64,000 nucleotides of DNA from Planctobacterium sp965279005 (GTDB lineage Bacteria; Pseudomonadota; Gammaproteobacteria; Enterobacterales; Alteromonadaceae), in assembly GCA_965279005.1 (NCBI GenBank), contig CBDIHK010000029.1:634250-698249 (forward strand), read 5' to 3'. The notes beneath the pieces are model-generated. The model saw nothing but the letters and a program-made list of their open reading frames with translations, did no database searches and had not been told where the DNA came from. Both the position numbers and the translations under genes were made by a program. Of this stretch, positions 52,248 to 61,042 are shown in pieces (the first letter of the stretch is position 1; every line of letters starts with the position of its first letter).

Positions 52248-53633
52248 CTAGTCCAAACTAGTGCTAGGTGTCAGCAATGCCGTCTCAGGTGTATCCGACA
52301 AAAAGTAATAAAACAACATATTGCGGTCTTCTTGGCCAGGTTTGCCTATTTCGGAATAGCTCAAGGTATCAGGAAAATAAAAACGGTTACCTGACATAGG
52401 GATAACTTCGAACTGTTGGCCCTGGTTGCGCTGGTAGTAAAAGCGACCGTCTTTAAAATCCAGCGATCGAATATCCCCGTTTTCGAGTTGGTATTGGCCT
52501 AGGTAGCCTTTAGTCATTGCCTCGGCTATTGCCACTTCTTGGTAATCAGGTATCGGCAAGTGCAGTAAAGTTGCGGCTAATTTACTGGCAATAGTGGCTG
52601 GCGGTATCCATGCCCCGCCATTAACCCCGTCACTGTTGCCCAACACCACGATGTATGTATCACTAGTCGGAAAGTAAATGCTGTGACAGGAATAGCCCAA
52701 AGTAGATCCGCTCATCCTAATCGCTTGCTTGCCAGCAATTGTGACCAAACTGTAGGTAAAGCTGCCCGGGATCTCGGTACCATCGTTTAGGCGGATGGGC
52801 GCTAGGAATGAGGCCAAATGCTTTTTATCCAGAATCTCCCCATTCATCAACGCGTGGCGGAATTTGCTGAGATCCCGGGTGTTGGAAAGTAAGTCTGCCG
52901 CCCCATAACCCCAAGCCAAATTTAACAGGTCATTCTGCCGAGGCTGGTCACCGTCAAAGCTGTATCCCGTTACTTTTCCCAGAGTAATCGCCATGGATGC
53001 CTGTGAGGTTGAGCCCATGCCCAATGGCTGAAATAGTGTTTGCTTTAGGTATTCTTGATAACTGCCGCCACTCACTATCTCTATCACTTTTGCCAGCATG
53101 CTATATCCGACATTACTGTATTGAGTCCTATCACCCGGGTTGAATTGCCACGCCCCATTTTTGAACTGGCCAATAAGCTCGTCTAGGGTTACCGGCTCCT
53201 GTACCCGGGTGGCCAGGAATTCGGGTTCATTGATGGGATCCACTAAACCAGATGTATGCTGCAATAAATGCCTCAGAGTCACTTGGCCTTTGGTGCTATT
53301 GATACCCTCAATATATTTGTTGATAGGATCGGACAAAGATAAATGGCCATCCTGTACCAGCTTCAAGATAGCCACAGCAGTAAATTGCTTGGTGAGTGAA
53401 CCCGTTTCAAAAATATGGTGTGCTTGCATCGGTACCGACAGTTCCAGATTCGCTAAACCGGCGGCATCTTGATATACAATCTTTTGGTTTTGACTAATCA
53501 ATACGGAATAACCGACTGAATTTGTCGTAGTAAAACGCTGCAAATCGCGCTTAAACTCGCTAACGTCAGCCCAAGCGTGAAGATTGGACAAACATAAAAG
53601 CAACACTAGGTATTTGTTAATCACAGACATCAT
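52248..53633 (-). CDS. Serine beta-lactamase-family hydrolase (class C-like fold)
   Basis: The product is 461 residues with a signal peptide (NKYLVLLLCLSNLHAWA). The catalytic SxxK is Ser79-Leu-Thr-Lys82 in TGSLTKQF, the Tyr-Ser-Asn motif is 172-174 (QYSNVGYS), and a third loop SGSTLGYS replaces the KTG box. This is the beta-lactamase/transpeptidase-like family that includes esterases, D-aminopeptidases and PBPs; a beta-lactamase activity should not be assumed. The C-terminal ~100 residues form the extra beta domain (GQYQLENGDIRSLDFKDGRF) common in these proteins. It is divergent from the CadC-like regulator gene. Confidence 0.83.
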   Translation of the reverse strand: MMSVINKYLVLLLCLSNLHAWADVSEFKRDLQRFTTTNSVGYSVLISQNQKIVYQDAAGLANLELSVPMQAHHIFETGSLTKQFTAVAILKLVQDGHLSLSDPINKYIEGINSTKGQVTLRHLLQHTSGLVDPINEPEFLATRVQEPVTLDELIGQFKNGAWQFNPGDRTQYSNVGYSMLAKVIEIVSGGSYQEYLKQTLFQPLGMGSTSQASMAITLGKVTGYSFDGDQPRQNDLLNLAWGYGAADLLSNTRDLSKFRHALMNGEILDKKHLASFLAPIRLNDGTEIPGSFTYSLVTIAGKQAIRMSGSTLGYSCHSIYFPTSDTYIVVLGNSDGVNGGAWIPPATIASKLAATLLHLPIPDYQEVAIAEAMTKGYLGQYQLENGDIRSLDFKDGRFYYQRNQGQQFEVIPMSGNRFYFPDTLSYSEIGKPGQEDRNMLFYYFLSDTPETALLTPSTSLD

Positions 53634-53786
53634 TTTCCCTATTTCAATTATTTGGTATAGCGCTTGTGCTAAACTTCAGCGCCGTTGTCTATTGCAAATA
53701 GTCATGCATGTGAATGGAATGATGGACTTCAGATGAAGACCTGATGTTTTTCTGATGTCTATATTTTTCAATGAGTTAGGTAAATA

Positions 53787-55754
53787 TTGCTAAAGGTGAA
53801 AGTACACAGTTTCCAGCTTGGGCATTTCCTGGTTGATGTTGGCCGCTGCACAATAACTAGTAACTCAGGGCAAAATGCTGTTGAGCCGCGCACAATGGAT
53901 GTACTGGTTTACTTAGCGCAACAACCCGGCCGGGTTGTTGCACAAGAAGAGCTATATGAGGCGCTTTGGCCAGGTACCCTGTTCAACCCTGGCTCTGTAC
54001 AGCGATGTATCGCGCAACTGCGCAAAGCCCTGGGCGATGACGCCCGCAATCCAACTTTTATCAAAACCCACCCCAAACGTGGATATAGCTTGGAAGTAAC
54101 CCCTGCTATACAGGTGGCGCCGCCCCGAAGATTTGCTCCAGCAATTGCTGGCGCTGTAGCATTGGTTGTGGGGCTAGTTTGGCTATGGTGGCCAGAACAA
54201 AATCTAGCAAAACTCAATGGCACCCTAACGCCACTGACCTCAGCAAGTGCCTACGACTTTTACCCCCGCTATTCGCCTGATGGCAAAAAGCTCGCCTTTA
54301 TACGGCAGGTACAAGGGCAATCTCACATTTGGTTGTTAAATTTGGGTACCGGTACCAAACAGCAAGTAAGCCAACAATCAGAGGATTACCAGTCATTAGC
54401 CTGGTCACAAAACAGTGATAATTTGTACTTTACAGTGCGCTCAACCCAAGGGGATTGGGTAGGCAAATTGTCGCTTGATATTGCCCAGATAAGGCTGAAA
54501 CAGTTGTTCCGGTTACAGGAACCCGGCGACATCTGGCGTGTCCAGCCAAAGGGGTCTTCGCTGTACTACATGCATGCCGATGTTCCTATTAACAAGGCAC
54601 CTAGCACTATGCTAAAGCGCTTTGACATGGCGACAGGCCAACATCAGGAACTACTTTCTAGCGACAATAGCTTTACCCCCTATAGGATAGCGCTATCACC
54701 GAATAAAAATCGCATCGCTATTGCTGGGGAAGATGCAAGCAACGGAGTTCAAGTTCGAATGTTTGAATTAACTTCCAACACCTTGCTACCCGCTTTTAGC
54801 ACCTTGCCATTGGGCTATACTGAAATAGACTGGCACCCAGGTGGGGAAGCCTTATTAGTACACCACCTCAACCAACTATCACTGCTGCGTTTAGATGGCC
54901 AACAACAGCCATTGCCCTACCGCCATTACCAGAGGCTGTTCAATCCCGCATTCAACCCCGATGGGCGGTCGATCTCCCTATCCCTAACGGAGCTAGATAC
55001 CGATATCTATTTATTGCCTAACATTGGGGCTAAAGCCCAATTACTGGTTGATTCTAGTGGCGAAGACCATCTGCCGCGGTTGTCACCACAAGGCAAGGCA
55101 CTAGCATATGTGTCATCAAGGAGCGGCACCCAACAACTATATTTAAAGCAAAATGGCCAGGAGCGGTTGCTGTTTGCCAATCCAGATAATTTACCGGTTT
55201 ACCGGGCGCCAGTATGGGCTCACGATACTAGCCAACTGGCATATGCATTTGGCAAGCGGCTATTTATCCATGAAATTGAGCTAGGTAACACTAAACAGAT
55301 AGACATGCCGGCATCATTTACCGCCATTTTGGATTGGTACCAACATACAAATGCACTGTTGATTAGCATAAAACAGGACAACGTTTCTTATTTAGCTAAA
55401 TATAATTTAAGCACCGGTGAAATAGAGAAGCAGATCCAAACTGGTGTCAACTTCCATGCCCGTCTAGATGAGCAGGACAATTTAGTTTATGCAAAGGACG
55501 GGATGCTACACTGGGGGCAAAGTAGTTTTGACATTACAACATTACCAGAGCCTAACAGTCAGTTTTTCCCAGTAGGCAGCGCCCTGCTGTACCAATCGGG
55601 AAACGGGATTTGGCAATTTGACGGTGAACAAGCTAGTTTGCTGATGCCGCGACTTCCAAACAACACCCATGACATTGCCGACATCAATGCCAGTGGCGCA
55701 ATGCTGCTCTACTCTGCCCCCGAAGAAAAAGCAAAAATTGTGGAATTGCGTTGA
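53787..55754 (+). CDS. CadC-like transmembrane regulator with TolB-like propeller
   Basis: The product is 655 residues from a TTG at 53787 with TTAGG six bases before it; a GTG three codons later is possible. Residues 1-105 form an OmpR/PhoB-type winged helix (EPRTMDVLVYLAQQPGRVVA, SVQRCIAQLRKALGDD, KTHPKRGYSLE). A single membrane helix lies at about 117-135. The rest is periplasmic, with PD40 beta-propeller repeats (YPRYSPDGKKLAFIRQ, FNPDGRSISLSL, LSPQGKALAYVSS). DNA binding in the cytoplasm and sensing by a periplasmic propeller is the CadC/ToxR principle. It is divergent from the serine hydrolase gene, which may be its target. Confidence 0.85.
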   Translation: MLKVKVHSFQLGHFLVDVGRCTITSNSGQNAVEPRTMDVLVYLAQQPGRVVAQEELYEALWPGTLFNPGSVQRCIAQLRKALGDDARNPTFIKTHPKRGYSLEVTPAIQVAPPRRFAPAIAGAVALVVGLVWLWWPEQNLAKLNGTLTPLTSASAYDFYPRYSPDGKKLAFIRQVQGQSHIWLLNLGTGTKQQVSQQSEDYQSLAWSQNSDNLYFTVRSTQGDWVGKLSLDIAQIRLKQLFRLQEPGDIWRVQPKGSSLYYMHADVPINKAPSTMLKRFDMATGQHQELLSSDNSFTPYRIALSPNKNRIAIAGEDASNGVQVRMFELTSNTLLPAFSTLPLGYTEIDWHPGGEALLVHHLNQLSLLRLDGQQQPLPYRHYQRLFNPAFNPDGRSISLSLTELDTDIYLLPNIGAKAQLLVDSSGEDHLPRLSPQGKALAYVSSRSGTQQLYLKQNGQERLLFANPDNLPVYRAPVWAHDTSQLAYAFGKRLFIHEIELGNTKQIDMPASFTAILDWYQHTNALLISIKQDNVSYLAKYNLSTGEIEKQIQTGVNFHARLDEQDNLVYAKDGMLHWGQSSFDITTLPEPNSQFFPVGSALLYQSGNGIWQFDGEQASLLMPRLPNNTHDIADINASGAMLLYSAPEEKAKIVELR

Positions 55755-55834
55755 CGGGGATGCGATTGATGGTTGCGCTCTAAGTTGTTAAATCGTTTAA
55801 TAGTGCTGGAATTATATTGCCCGAAAGGTTTGCC

Positions 55835-56314
55835 ATGAAAAGACTATTCGCGATCACGGTAATTTTTGCTTTTTCTTTTAGTGTATTTGCTGATCCAATA
55901 AGGTTGTCCGAACCCGTGGTTGCCGATGAGGCTAGCGAAACATTTGGCGCAATTCTGGATACAAGGCTGCCAGGCGTCACATTGCAAAGCCTAGTAGCAG
56001 AACCTGACAAACACCTTGGCAAAGCCTTCAAACTGGAAACTCGGATCGGTAAGGTATGCCAAAAGAAAGGTTGTTTTTTTGTTGCGCAACAAGGCCGGGA
56101 TGCCCTAAGGGTGTCCTTTAAAGACTACGGATTTTTTATACCCACTGATAGCAGTGGTAAAACCGTTACCTTGGCTGGCAAATTAATTGAAAAGCAACTG
56201 GCACCGGAACAAGTAGCCCACTTTGAATCAGATCTACAAGAAAAGTCCGCGGCAATAAAGCCTGGCTTAGTGTATGAAATCGTGGCTGAGAGCATCCAAA
56301 TACCGCGCAGCTAG
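55835..56314 (+). CDS. DUF4920 periplasmic protein
   Basis: The ATG at 55835, preceded by AAAGG, gives 159 residues with a signal peptide (LFAITVIFAFSFSVFA). The central GKVCQKKGCFFVAQQGRDAL with its Cys-x5-Cys-Phe-Phe string, followed by VSFKDYGFFIPTDSSGKTV and VTLAGKLIEKQ, matches DUF4920, an OB-fold-like secreted domain. Its function is unknown; the cysteine pair could bind metal or be redox-active. It stands alone. Confidence 0.75.
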   Translation: MKRLFAITVIFAFSFSVFADPIRLSEPVVADEASETFGAILDTRLPGVTLQSLVAEPDKHLGKAFKLETRIGKVCQKKGCFFVAQQGRDALRVSFKDYGFFIPTDSSGKTVTLAGKLIEKQLAPEQVAHFESDLQEKSAAIKPGLVYEIVAESIQIPRS

Positions 56315-56584
56315 GCGCAGCAAGGCCGATCCCGCCACACCTGAGTGAAAACACGCCCCCGATTAGGACATGCCTGGGCAAAGTGTCGCGTTTATTCTGG
56401 AAACTTGGCCTTTTTTAGGTTGCAGTCAACAAACGCCAATATAGACCGAATTCAAGACAATATCGTCCCCACAGAAAACTATTTTGTAATTGCCAAATGG
56501 ATTGGCACAAAGCTTGTTTAACTCCCTATGTAACAGCGCATTTTTGTCGAATCGCCAAATTGTTGACTAACCTGGGAGTAAAGT

Positions 56585-56782
56585 ATGTCAACCAGCAAAC
56601 TGATTAATAATATCGAAGCCCTCTCCATAACCCTGTCAGAAAAACAACTAGTCCAGTTCCTAGATATTATGGATGCCATGACCTTGATGGTGGACAAAGC
56701 CAAAACCAAGAGCAAAAAATTGACAGTAGAAGCCGGTGTGCCGCAAATGCATGTTCCAGCCGATTGCAAGTACCTCCATTAG
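56585..56782 (+). CDS. Small cytoplasmic protein of unknown function
   Basis: The product is 65 residues. The ribosome-binding site GGGAGTAAAGT directly before the ATG supports that it is a gene. The N-terminal half is probably helical (LINNIEALSITLSEKQLVQF, LDIMDAMTLMVDKAK) and the C-terminus carries a lone cysteine in PADCKYLH. I do not recognise a family. It is isolated, with 270 bases before and 234 after it. Confidence 0.55.
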   Translation: MSTSKLINNIEALSITLSEKQLVQFLDIMDAMTLMVDKAKTKSKKLTVEAGVPQMHVPADCKYLH

Positions 56783-57016
56783 TACTACTGCGTCAAAACT
56801 TAAGAATAAATATGTTAGTGGGAAAGTTGGATTAATGGCTCCATTGCCTGTCGTCCAACCCCCAACGTTTTAGAATAGCTAAGATAATCAATACGTTATT
56901 CTAGCGGTCAAAACCCTTATTCACTTACGTTCATTTAGTATCATTCTTTATACTAAAACATCAATTGTTATACCTATAAATTGTGGATATAAATACTCCT
57001 TGACCAAGGAGGCCGC

Positions 57017-57676
57017 ATGGACGTCAGCAATAGTTATACAGAGCAACCAACAGAGCGGGACAAACAACGCCTGGATTTATCCACCTGGTGGCAACATAGA
57101 GTGCTGAACCCATATGTATGGGGTTGTGATTCAGAGATTATTTTGCGCCATTTTATGGCTCATGCCAGCAATAACCATTTGGAATTGTTCCCAGAAGACA
57201 GTTTTTTATTACAGCATTATCCTGTTCACCATGGTAACCGCCTTTCACTTGCCGGACATGAATATGACCAGGTGTCCCGAATAGCAGGGCAACTTGCCCT
57301 TACCAACGTCAACATTTTACAGGCGGGCTCCTTTGGCAAATTATCGAAGAGTCTGAGTAGCTTCAATTCTATCGGTATCAATTTCCTGTTACACCAGATG
57401 ATGGGTAGGATGGACTACAAGGCGATGCATGTATTCAAGCATTGCCGTGATGCCCTGGTCAGTGGTGGCAAGCTATTCGGCTGTACAGTATTAGGCAGGA
57501 GCATAGATAAAGGCTTCTTGGCTAAACAGTTTCTAAGCCATTACAACAACAGGCTCATATTTAACAACCAATACGATAGCCCCAGGTTACTCGAAGCGGC
57601 ACTGAAGTCGTGTTTTCAAAATGTTGAAATTGAGTTGCATGGCTGTATCGCCTTGTTTAGCGGAACCAAACAATAG
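57017..57676 (+). CDS. Methyltransferase-like protein lacking the SAM motif
   Basis: The product is 219 residues (ATG preceded by AAGGAGG). The overall pattern is that of a class I methyltransferase subfamily: VLNPYVWGCDSEIILRHFMA before motif I, HVFKHCRDALVSGGKLFGCT after it, and a C-terminal beta-strand VEIELHGCIALFSGTK. Relatives read HLDIGVGTGYFL at motif I; here residues 54-64 are HLELFPEDSFL, so the glycine loop that holds S-adenosylmethionine is absent. It is therefore probably not a methyltransferase, but a derived binding protein or a decayed enzyme with an intact frame. It lies alone upstream of a fatty-acid-type operon. Confidence 0.6.
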   Translation: MDVSNSYTEQPTERDKQRLDLSTWWQHRVLNPYVWGCDSEIILRHFMAHASNNHLELFPEDSFLLQHYPVHHGNRLSLAGHEYDQVSRIAGQLALTNVNILQAGSFGKLSKSLSSFNSIGINFLLHQMMGRMDYKAMHVFKHCRDALVSGGKLFGCTVLGRSIDKGFLAKQFLSHYNNRLIFNNQYDSPRLLEAALKSCFQNVEIELHGCIALFSGTKQ

Positions 57677-57765
57677 GCTTGGGGCTTCAAATCTCCCATT
57701 AGAATTCGATACACTTGAGTTGTAAAAAAACTGTTAATTGCCCTTAAGATCAGTTAATAATAGCC

Positions 57766-57789
57766 AAATTCAAACACTTGTTTGAATTT
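57766..57789. promoter_or_regulatory. PsrA-like palindromic operator
   Basis: AAATTCAAACA and TGTTTGAATTT are perfect reverse complements separated by CT. The core TTCAAAC-N4-GTTTGAA matches the known PsrA operator type, which controls fatty-acid degradation in many gammaproteobacteria. It lies about 60 bases before the enoyl-CoA hydratase gene. Confidence 0.6.
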
Positions 57790-57848
57790 GTATGACCCAA
57801 CTATTAGCTAGTGCTAGTAGTTTCTTACCCTGATTTAAGGAGCCTAAT

Positions 57849-58565
57849 ATGACGGTTACCGAACTGCGCACCGAAGGCCATGTTGCCGTTATTACCCTAT
57901 GCAATGGTGCCAACAAGCAAAATCCTGTTTTTGCTAAAAGCCTTAAGCAACACTTGGCAGAGGCACTGGAAAACCCAGATCACCACGCGCTAGTCATCAC
58001 TTCCAATGATGAGAAGAATTTCAGCCAAGGCATAGACGTAGACTGGCTGATGCCAGCAATGAAACAACAAAAGCACGATGAAATCCGTACATTTATGTAT
58101 GACATGGACGATGTATTTAAGACTTTGTTGCTTTATCCAATTCCGGTCATTGCCGCCATTAATGGCCATGCCTTTGGCAATGGCGCTATCTTAGCCTGCG
58201 CGTGCGACTTCCGTTTTATGCGTTCTGACAAAGGGTTTTTCTGTTTCCCTGAAGTCGATTTATCTATCCCTTTCTTGCCCGGCATGATTGCTTTTATTAA
58301 AAAAGCGATCCCTTATTATCGTTTCAACGAACTCAAACTCACCGGCAGGCGAGCCGCAGCTGAGGAGTTGGAGCGGGATCATGTGATTGAAAAGGCCTTT
58401 CCTGATGCAGAAGGCTTACAATTAGGCGCAATGGCCTTTGCCAGCAGCTTCAATAAAAAGCGGACTATTTTTGGCGAACATAAAAAGCGCCTGCACCAGC
58501 ATATCATCAAGGTAATTGATACCGAGAACAAACCCCTTATCGATAAATTGCAATTAATGGTCTAG
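57849..58565 (+). CDS. Enoyl-CoA hydratase/isomerase family protein
   Basis: The product is 238 residues (AAGGAG before the ATG). It has the crotonase fold: the CoA-binding region NDEKNFSQGIDVDWL and the oxyanion hole glycine in GHAFGNGAILACACDFRFM. The glutamates of classical hydratases are not obvious, so it may act as an isomerase; PEVDLSIPFLPGM matches the delta3-delta2 enoyl-CoA isomerase subgroup. It is followed 12 bases later by the SDR gene and preceded by a PsrA-like site, which supports a role in breakdown of unsaturated fatty acids. Confidence 0.85.
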   Translation: MTVTELRTEGHVAVITLCNGANKQNPVFAKSLKQHLAEALENPDHHALVITSNDEKNFSQGIDVDWLMPAMKQQKHDEIRTFMYDMDDVFKTLLLYPIPVIAAINGHAFGNGAILACACDFRFMRSDKGFFCFPEVDLSIPFLPGMIAFIKKAIPYYRFNELKLTGRRAAAEELERDHVIEKAFPDAEGLQLGAMAFASSFNKKRTIFGEHKKRLHQHIIKVIDTENKPLIDKLQLMV

Positions 58566-58577
58566 GAGGCAAACCCA

Positions 58578-59399
58578 ATGAGTACAAGGTTAGATTTTAC
58601 TGGTAAAAATGTATTTGTAGTTGGCGGTACCAGCGGCATCAACCTGGGCATAGCCTGTGGCTTCGCCCGCTGGGGCGCGAAAGTGGCAGTTGCATCACGC
58701 AAACATGACAAGGTTGACGCTGCGGTTGCCAAACTAAAAGAACTAGGGGCAGAAGCATTTGGCACCACCTTTGATGTCCGCGATTTTGATGCAGTTAGTG
58801 CAGGTTTTGCAGAAGTTGCAGAGTTTTTTGCTGGCAGTATCGATGTGTTGGTTTCAGGCGCCGCAGGGAACTTCCCGGCCAAGGTCAATGATATGTCGGC
58901 CAATGCCGTGCGCTCAGTGGTCGAAATAGACCTGCTCGGTACTTTCCATGTGATGCAAGCCAGCCACCCACACTTAACCAAACCCGGGGCTAGCGTGATC
59001 AATATATCAGCGCCACAGGCCTATTTACCAATGAGCTACCAAGTCCACGTGTGTTCGGCCAAGGCGGGCGTTGATATGGTCACCCGCAGCCTAGCAATCG
59101 AATGGGGGGCTGACGGTATTCGGGTTAATTCTATTGTTCCCGGCCCGATAGCTGAAACTGAGGGTATGGACAGGCTGGCGCCGACACCAGAACTGCAAGC
59201 AGCCGTCACCCGCTCTGTGCCAATGGGTCGCCAAGGTACGGTCGACGATATAGCCAATGCGGCCGGTTTATTGAGCTGTGAGCAATCCTCTTATATCTCG
59301 GGCGCAATACTGCCGGTAGATGGTGGCTGGAGCCAATCAGGTGCTACCGCTGTAATGGCACATATGGCCGGTTTTATGGATAAAATGGCGAAGCAGTAA
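58578..59399 (+). CDS. SDR oxidoreductase, 2,4-dienoyl-CoA reductase-like
   Basis: The product is 273 residues (GGAGG before the ATG). It has a Rossmann start FVVGGTSGINLG and the late IRVNSIVPGPI string. The usual YxxxK catalytic pair is replaced: the sequence reads YQVHVCSAKAGVDM, with Lys kept and Val where Tyr should be. The string QVHxxSAKAxVD is typical of 2,4-dienoyl-CoA reductases (DECR2 type), which lack that Tyr. This fits its operon with an enoyl-CoA isomerase-like gene and a PsrA-like operator. It would reduce 2,4-dienoyl-CoA with NADPH in oxidation of unsaturated fatty acids. Confidence 0.78.
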   Translation: MSTRLDFTGKNVFVVGGTSGINLGIACGFARWGAKVAVASRKHDKVDAAVAKLKELGAEAFGTTFDVRDFDAVSAGFAEVAEFFAGSIDVLVSGAAGNFPAKVNDMSANAVRSVVEIDLLGTFHVMQASHPHLTKPGASVINISAPQAYLPMSYQVHVCSAKAGVDMVTRSLAIEWGADGIRVNSIVPGPIAETEGMDRLAPTPELQAAVTRSVPMGRQGTVDDIANAAGLLSCEQSSYISGAILPVDGGWSQSGATAVMAHMAGFMDKMAKQ

Positions 59400-59650
59400 T
59401 CGGTGTACCGGCAAATGCTATAGGCATTTGCCAACTTCCGAATTATTAAGTTAATCACATCCAATAAACAAATTATCTATCGCCACTCCTAATCGCCTAG
59501 CACCAATACCTCTCCGCTAAGCTTTAACGGCTAAATGTGCAAACACATTTTGAGTTAATAAACACACAATTGTGGATAATTTAACCTATATTCACTATTA
59601 ATTATTTGGTAGAAAAATATCTATCCCTGAACACATAGCGGATATGAAGC

Positions 59651-60835
59651 ATGAGCAACCGGCCAAGGGCACCGACAATTTTACATAGCGCCAAGAATGA
59701 GCAGGCGACTAACCGGCCTCGCTCAAATGCCACGGTGCACAACGCGGCACAAAGTCCGATCCAGAACCGGCCGCGTTCCAATGCTAACGTGAACCATCCA
59801 ATTGATGGCCCGATTCAGAATAGGCCTCGTTCCGACGCAACCAACAAGAACCCAAACCAGAGCCCAATCCAAAATCGGCCGCGTTCACAAGGAGTTACCC
59901 ATCAGCAAAGAGCAAGAGCCAATGCGATGCATGTCAGCCACAAGAACATGCAACATCAGTCACCTGACGAGCTACGCAATAAAACCATGGATGATGTGCA
60001 GCAATCTTTGGGTAAAAATAGGGCGCCCGTATTAGGCAACGGTCCAAACCGCGATATATCAGCGATTATGCAGGGCCCTGAGATGCGCGAAACCGTGTAC
60101 AAAGATGAATACAACAAAAATTCCACGCTAAAGAAAGTGGGAATGGCTATTGGAAAGGTAGCAAAAGACCAGACTTCGAAGGAAAACCTCATGAAGCAAG
60201 GCGTGGACAAATTTGTCCCTTTGGGTAGCAATATGGTTGCAGGTTACGAGTTAGGCAAAGCCCAAAAAAATAAACGGGAACTCAAGTCAAACATGGATAA
60301 GGTTTCCGATTCACTGCGCAGCCCGTTTGATGCAGAAATCCAACGAGAATCCCACAATCAGAAAACCGCAGCCTTTGGAGTTAAGGATCCCACACCATTT
60401 GGCGCTGCTTCTAAGCTTTATGGCTTCTTGGGCGGCCCACAGGACAATAGTAGTAAACACAGGGAAGATATGGCTGACTTTGAGTCCAAACTAAATTCGG
60501 CTCCAGATAACAAAGACAGTTACAAGCAAGATCAGGCAAAGCGCAAGGAAATAGCAAACAAACAAGACAACAGTATTGCGCACGTCACAAGGGAAGACGC
60601 AGATGCCAACAAGGCCTTTAGGGACAAAGTGATGGCTCAAGTCAACAACCCAGGGAAGCCCGACTTCCTGCAATCACCGCAAAAAAGTATAACCGCCGCC
60701 GGGGATTTGATGCGACCCGAGATAAAACCGAAAGACGAACCTGTAACTGATAAACGACCTGCGCTAAAACCCTCTGATGTCAAAAAAATGGATAACAGTA
60801 TGAGGGTATTGAATCGCGCTAAAAAACAAGACTAG
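59651..60835 (+). CDS. Hydrophilic protein with N-terminal NRPRS repeats, unknown function
   Basis: The product is 394 residues with no signal peptide, no membrane helix and no cysteine. The N-terminal ~80 residues consist of four tandem 18-residue units beginning NRPR, plus a partial fifth, at residues 3, 21, 39, 57 and 75. The units end in SPIQ or GPIQ. The rest is highly charged and poor in hydrophobics, apart from one region (about 155-205: KKVGMAIGKVAKDQ, VPLGSNMVAGYELG). I find no enzyme motif. The layout of basic, repeated N-terminus and flexible body could suit a secreted effector or a nucleic-acid- or surface-binding protein; this is speculation. The gene stands alone, convergent with the small glycine-rich protein. 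Confidence 0.6.
   Translation: MSNRPRAPTILHSAKNEQATNRPRSNATVHNAAQSPIQNRPRSNANVNHPIDGPIQNRPRSDATNKNPNQSPIQNRPRSQGVTHQQRARANAMHVSHKNMQHQSPDELRNKTMDDVQQSLGKNRAPVLGNGPNRDISAIMQGPEMRETVYKDEYNKNSTLKKVGMAIGKVAKDQTSKENLMKQGVDKFVPLGSNMVAGYELGKAQKNKRELKSNMDKVSDSLRSPFDAEIQRESHNQKTAAFGVKDPTPFGAASKLYGFLGGPQDNSSKHREDMADFESKLNSAPDNKDSYKQDQAKRKEIANKQDNSIAHVTREDADANKAFRDKVMAQVNNPGKPDFLQSPQKSITAAGDLMRPEIKPKDEPVTDKRPALKPSDVKKMDNSMRVLNRAKKQD
59657..59890 (+). repeat. 54-bp tandem repeats in the NRPRS protein gene
   Basis: Units begin at 59657, 59711, 59765, 59819 and 59873, exactly 54 bases apart, each starting with codons for Asn-Arg-Pro-Arg. The last unit is partial. Codons vary between units, so the protein sequence rather than DNA seems to be kept. 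Confidence 0.88.
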
Positions 60836-60865
60836 CGACTGCTATAGAATCACTATCTCGTCTTT

Positions 60866-61030
60866 TTAATCTTCTTTTGATTTATCCTTATCCAACAGCA
60901 TCCCTATAACTAAACCCACAGCAATTCCTACCCCTAAACCCAGGCCAAGGTTACCCACCGCCACGCCGACGGATGTGCCGATCCCAACACCAAGTACAAG
61001 CCAGGTACCGACTTTGCTATTTGTTTGCAT
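60866..61030 (-). CDS. 54-residue glycine-rich membrane protein
   Basis: The ATG at 61030 has a perfect ribosome-binding site (AGGAGG, six bases before). The 54-residue product is one long hydrophobic stretch with glycines every second to fourth residue (LVLGVGIGTSVGVAVGN, LGLGVGIAVGLVIGML) followed by a charged end (DKDKSKED). This is a glycine-zipper-like hairpin of one or two membrane helices. It lies 12 bases downstream of the RND pump gene on the same strand, so it is probably co-transcribed and may be a small accessory. Function is unknown. Confidence 0.7.
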   Translation of the reverse strand: MQTNSKVGTWLVLGVGIGTSVGVAVGNLGLGLGVGIAVGLVIGMLLDKDKSKED

Positions 61031-61042
61031 TTTCGATACCTC

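Noticed and set aside
52248..53633. A true class C beta-lactamase
   Set aside because: The KTG box is not found and the protein has an extra C-terminal beta domain, so only the broad serine hydrolase family is supported.
56934..56957. Inverted repeat TTTAGTAT...ATACTAAA
   Set aside because: It is short, AT-rich and lies between isolated genes; not enough to call a terminator or operator.
58562..59002. Minus-strand open frame of 146 codons under the SDR gene
   Set aside because: It is the antisense shadow of a well-conserved dehydrogenase and has a low-complexity Ser/Ala/Thr-rich translation.
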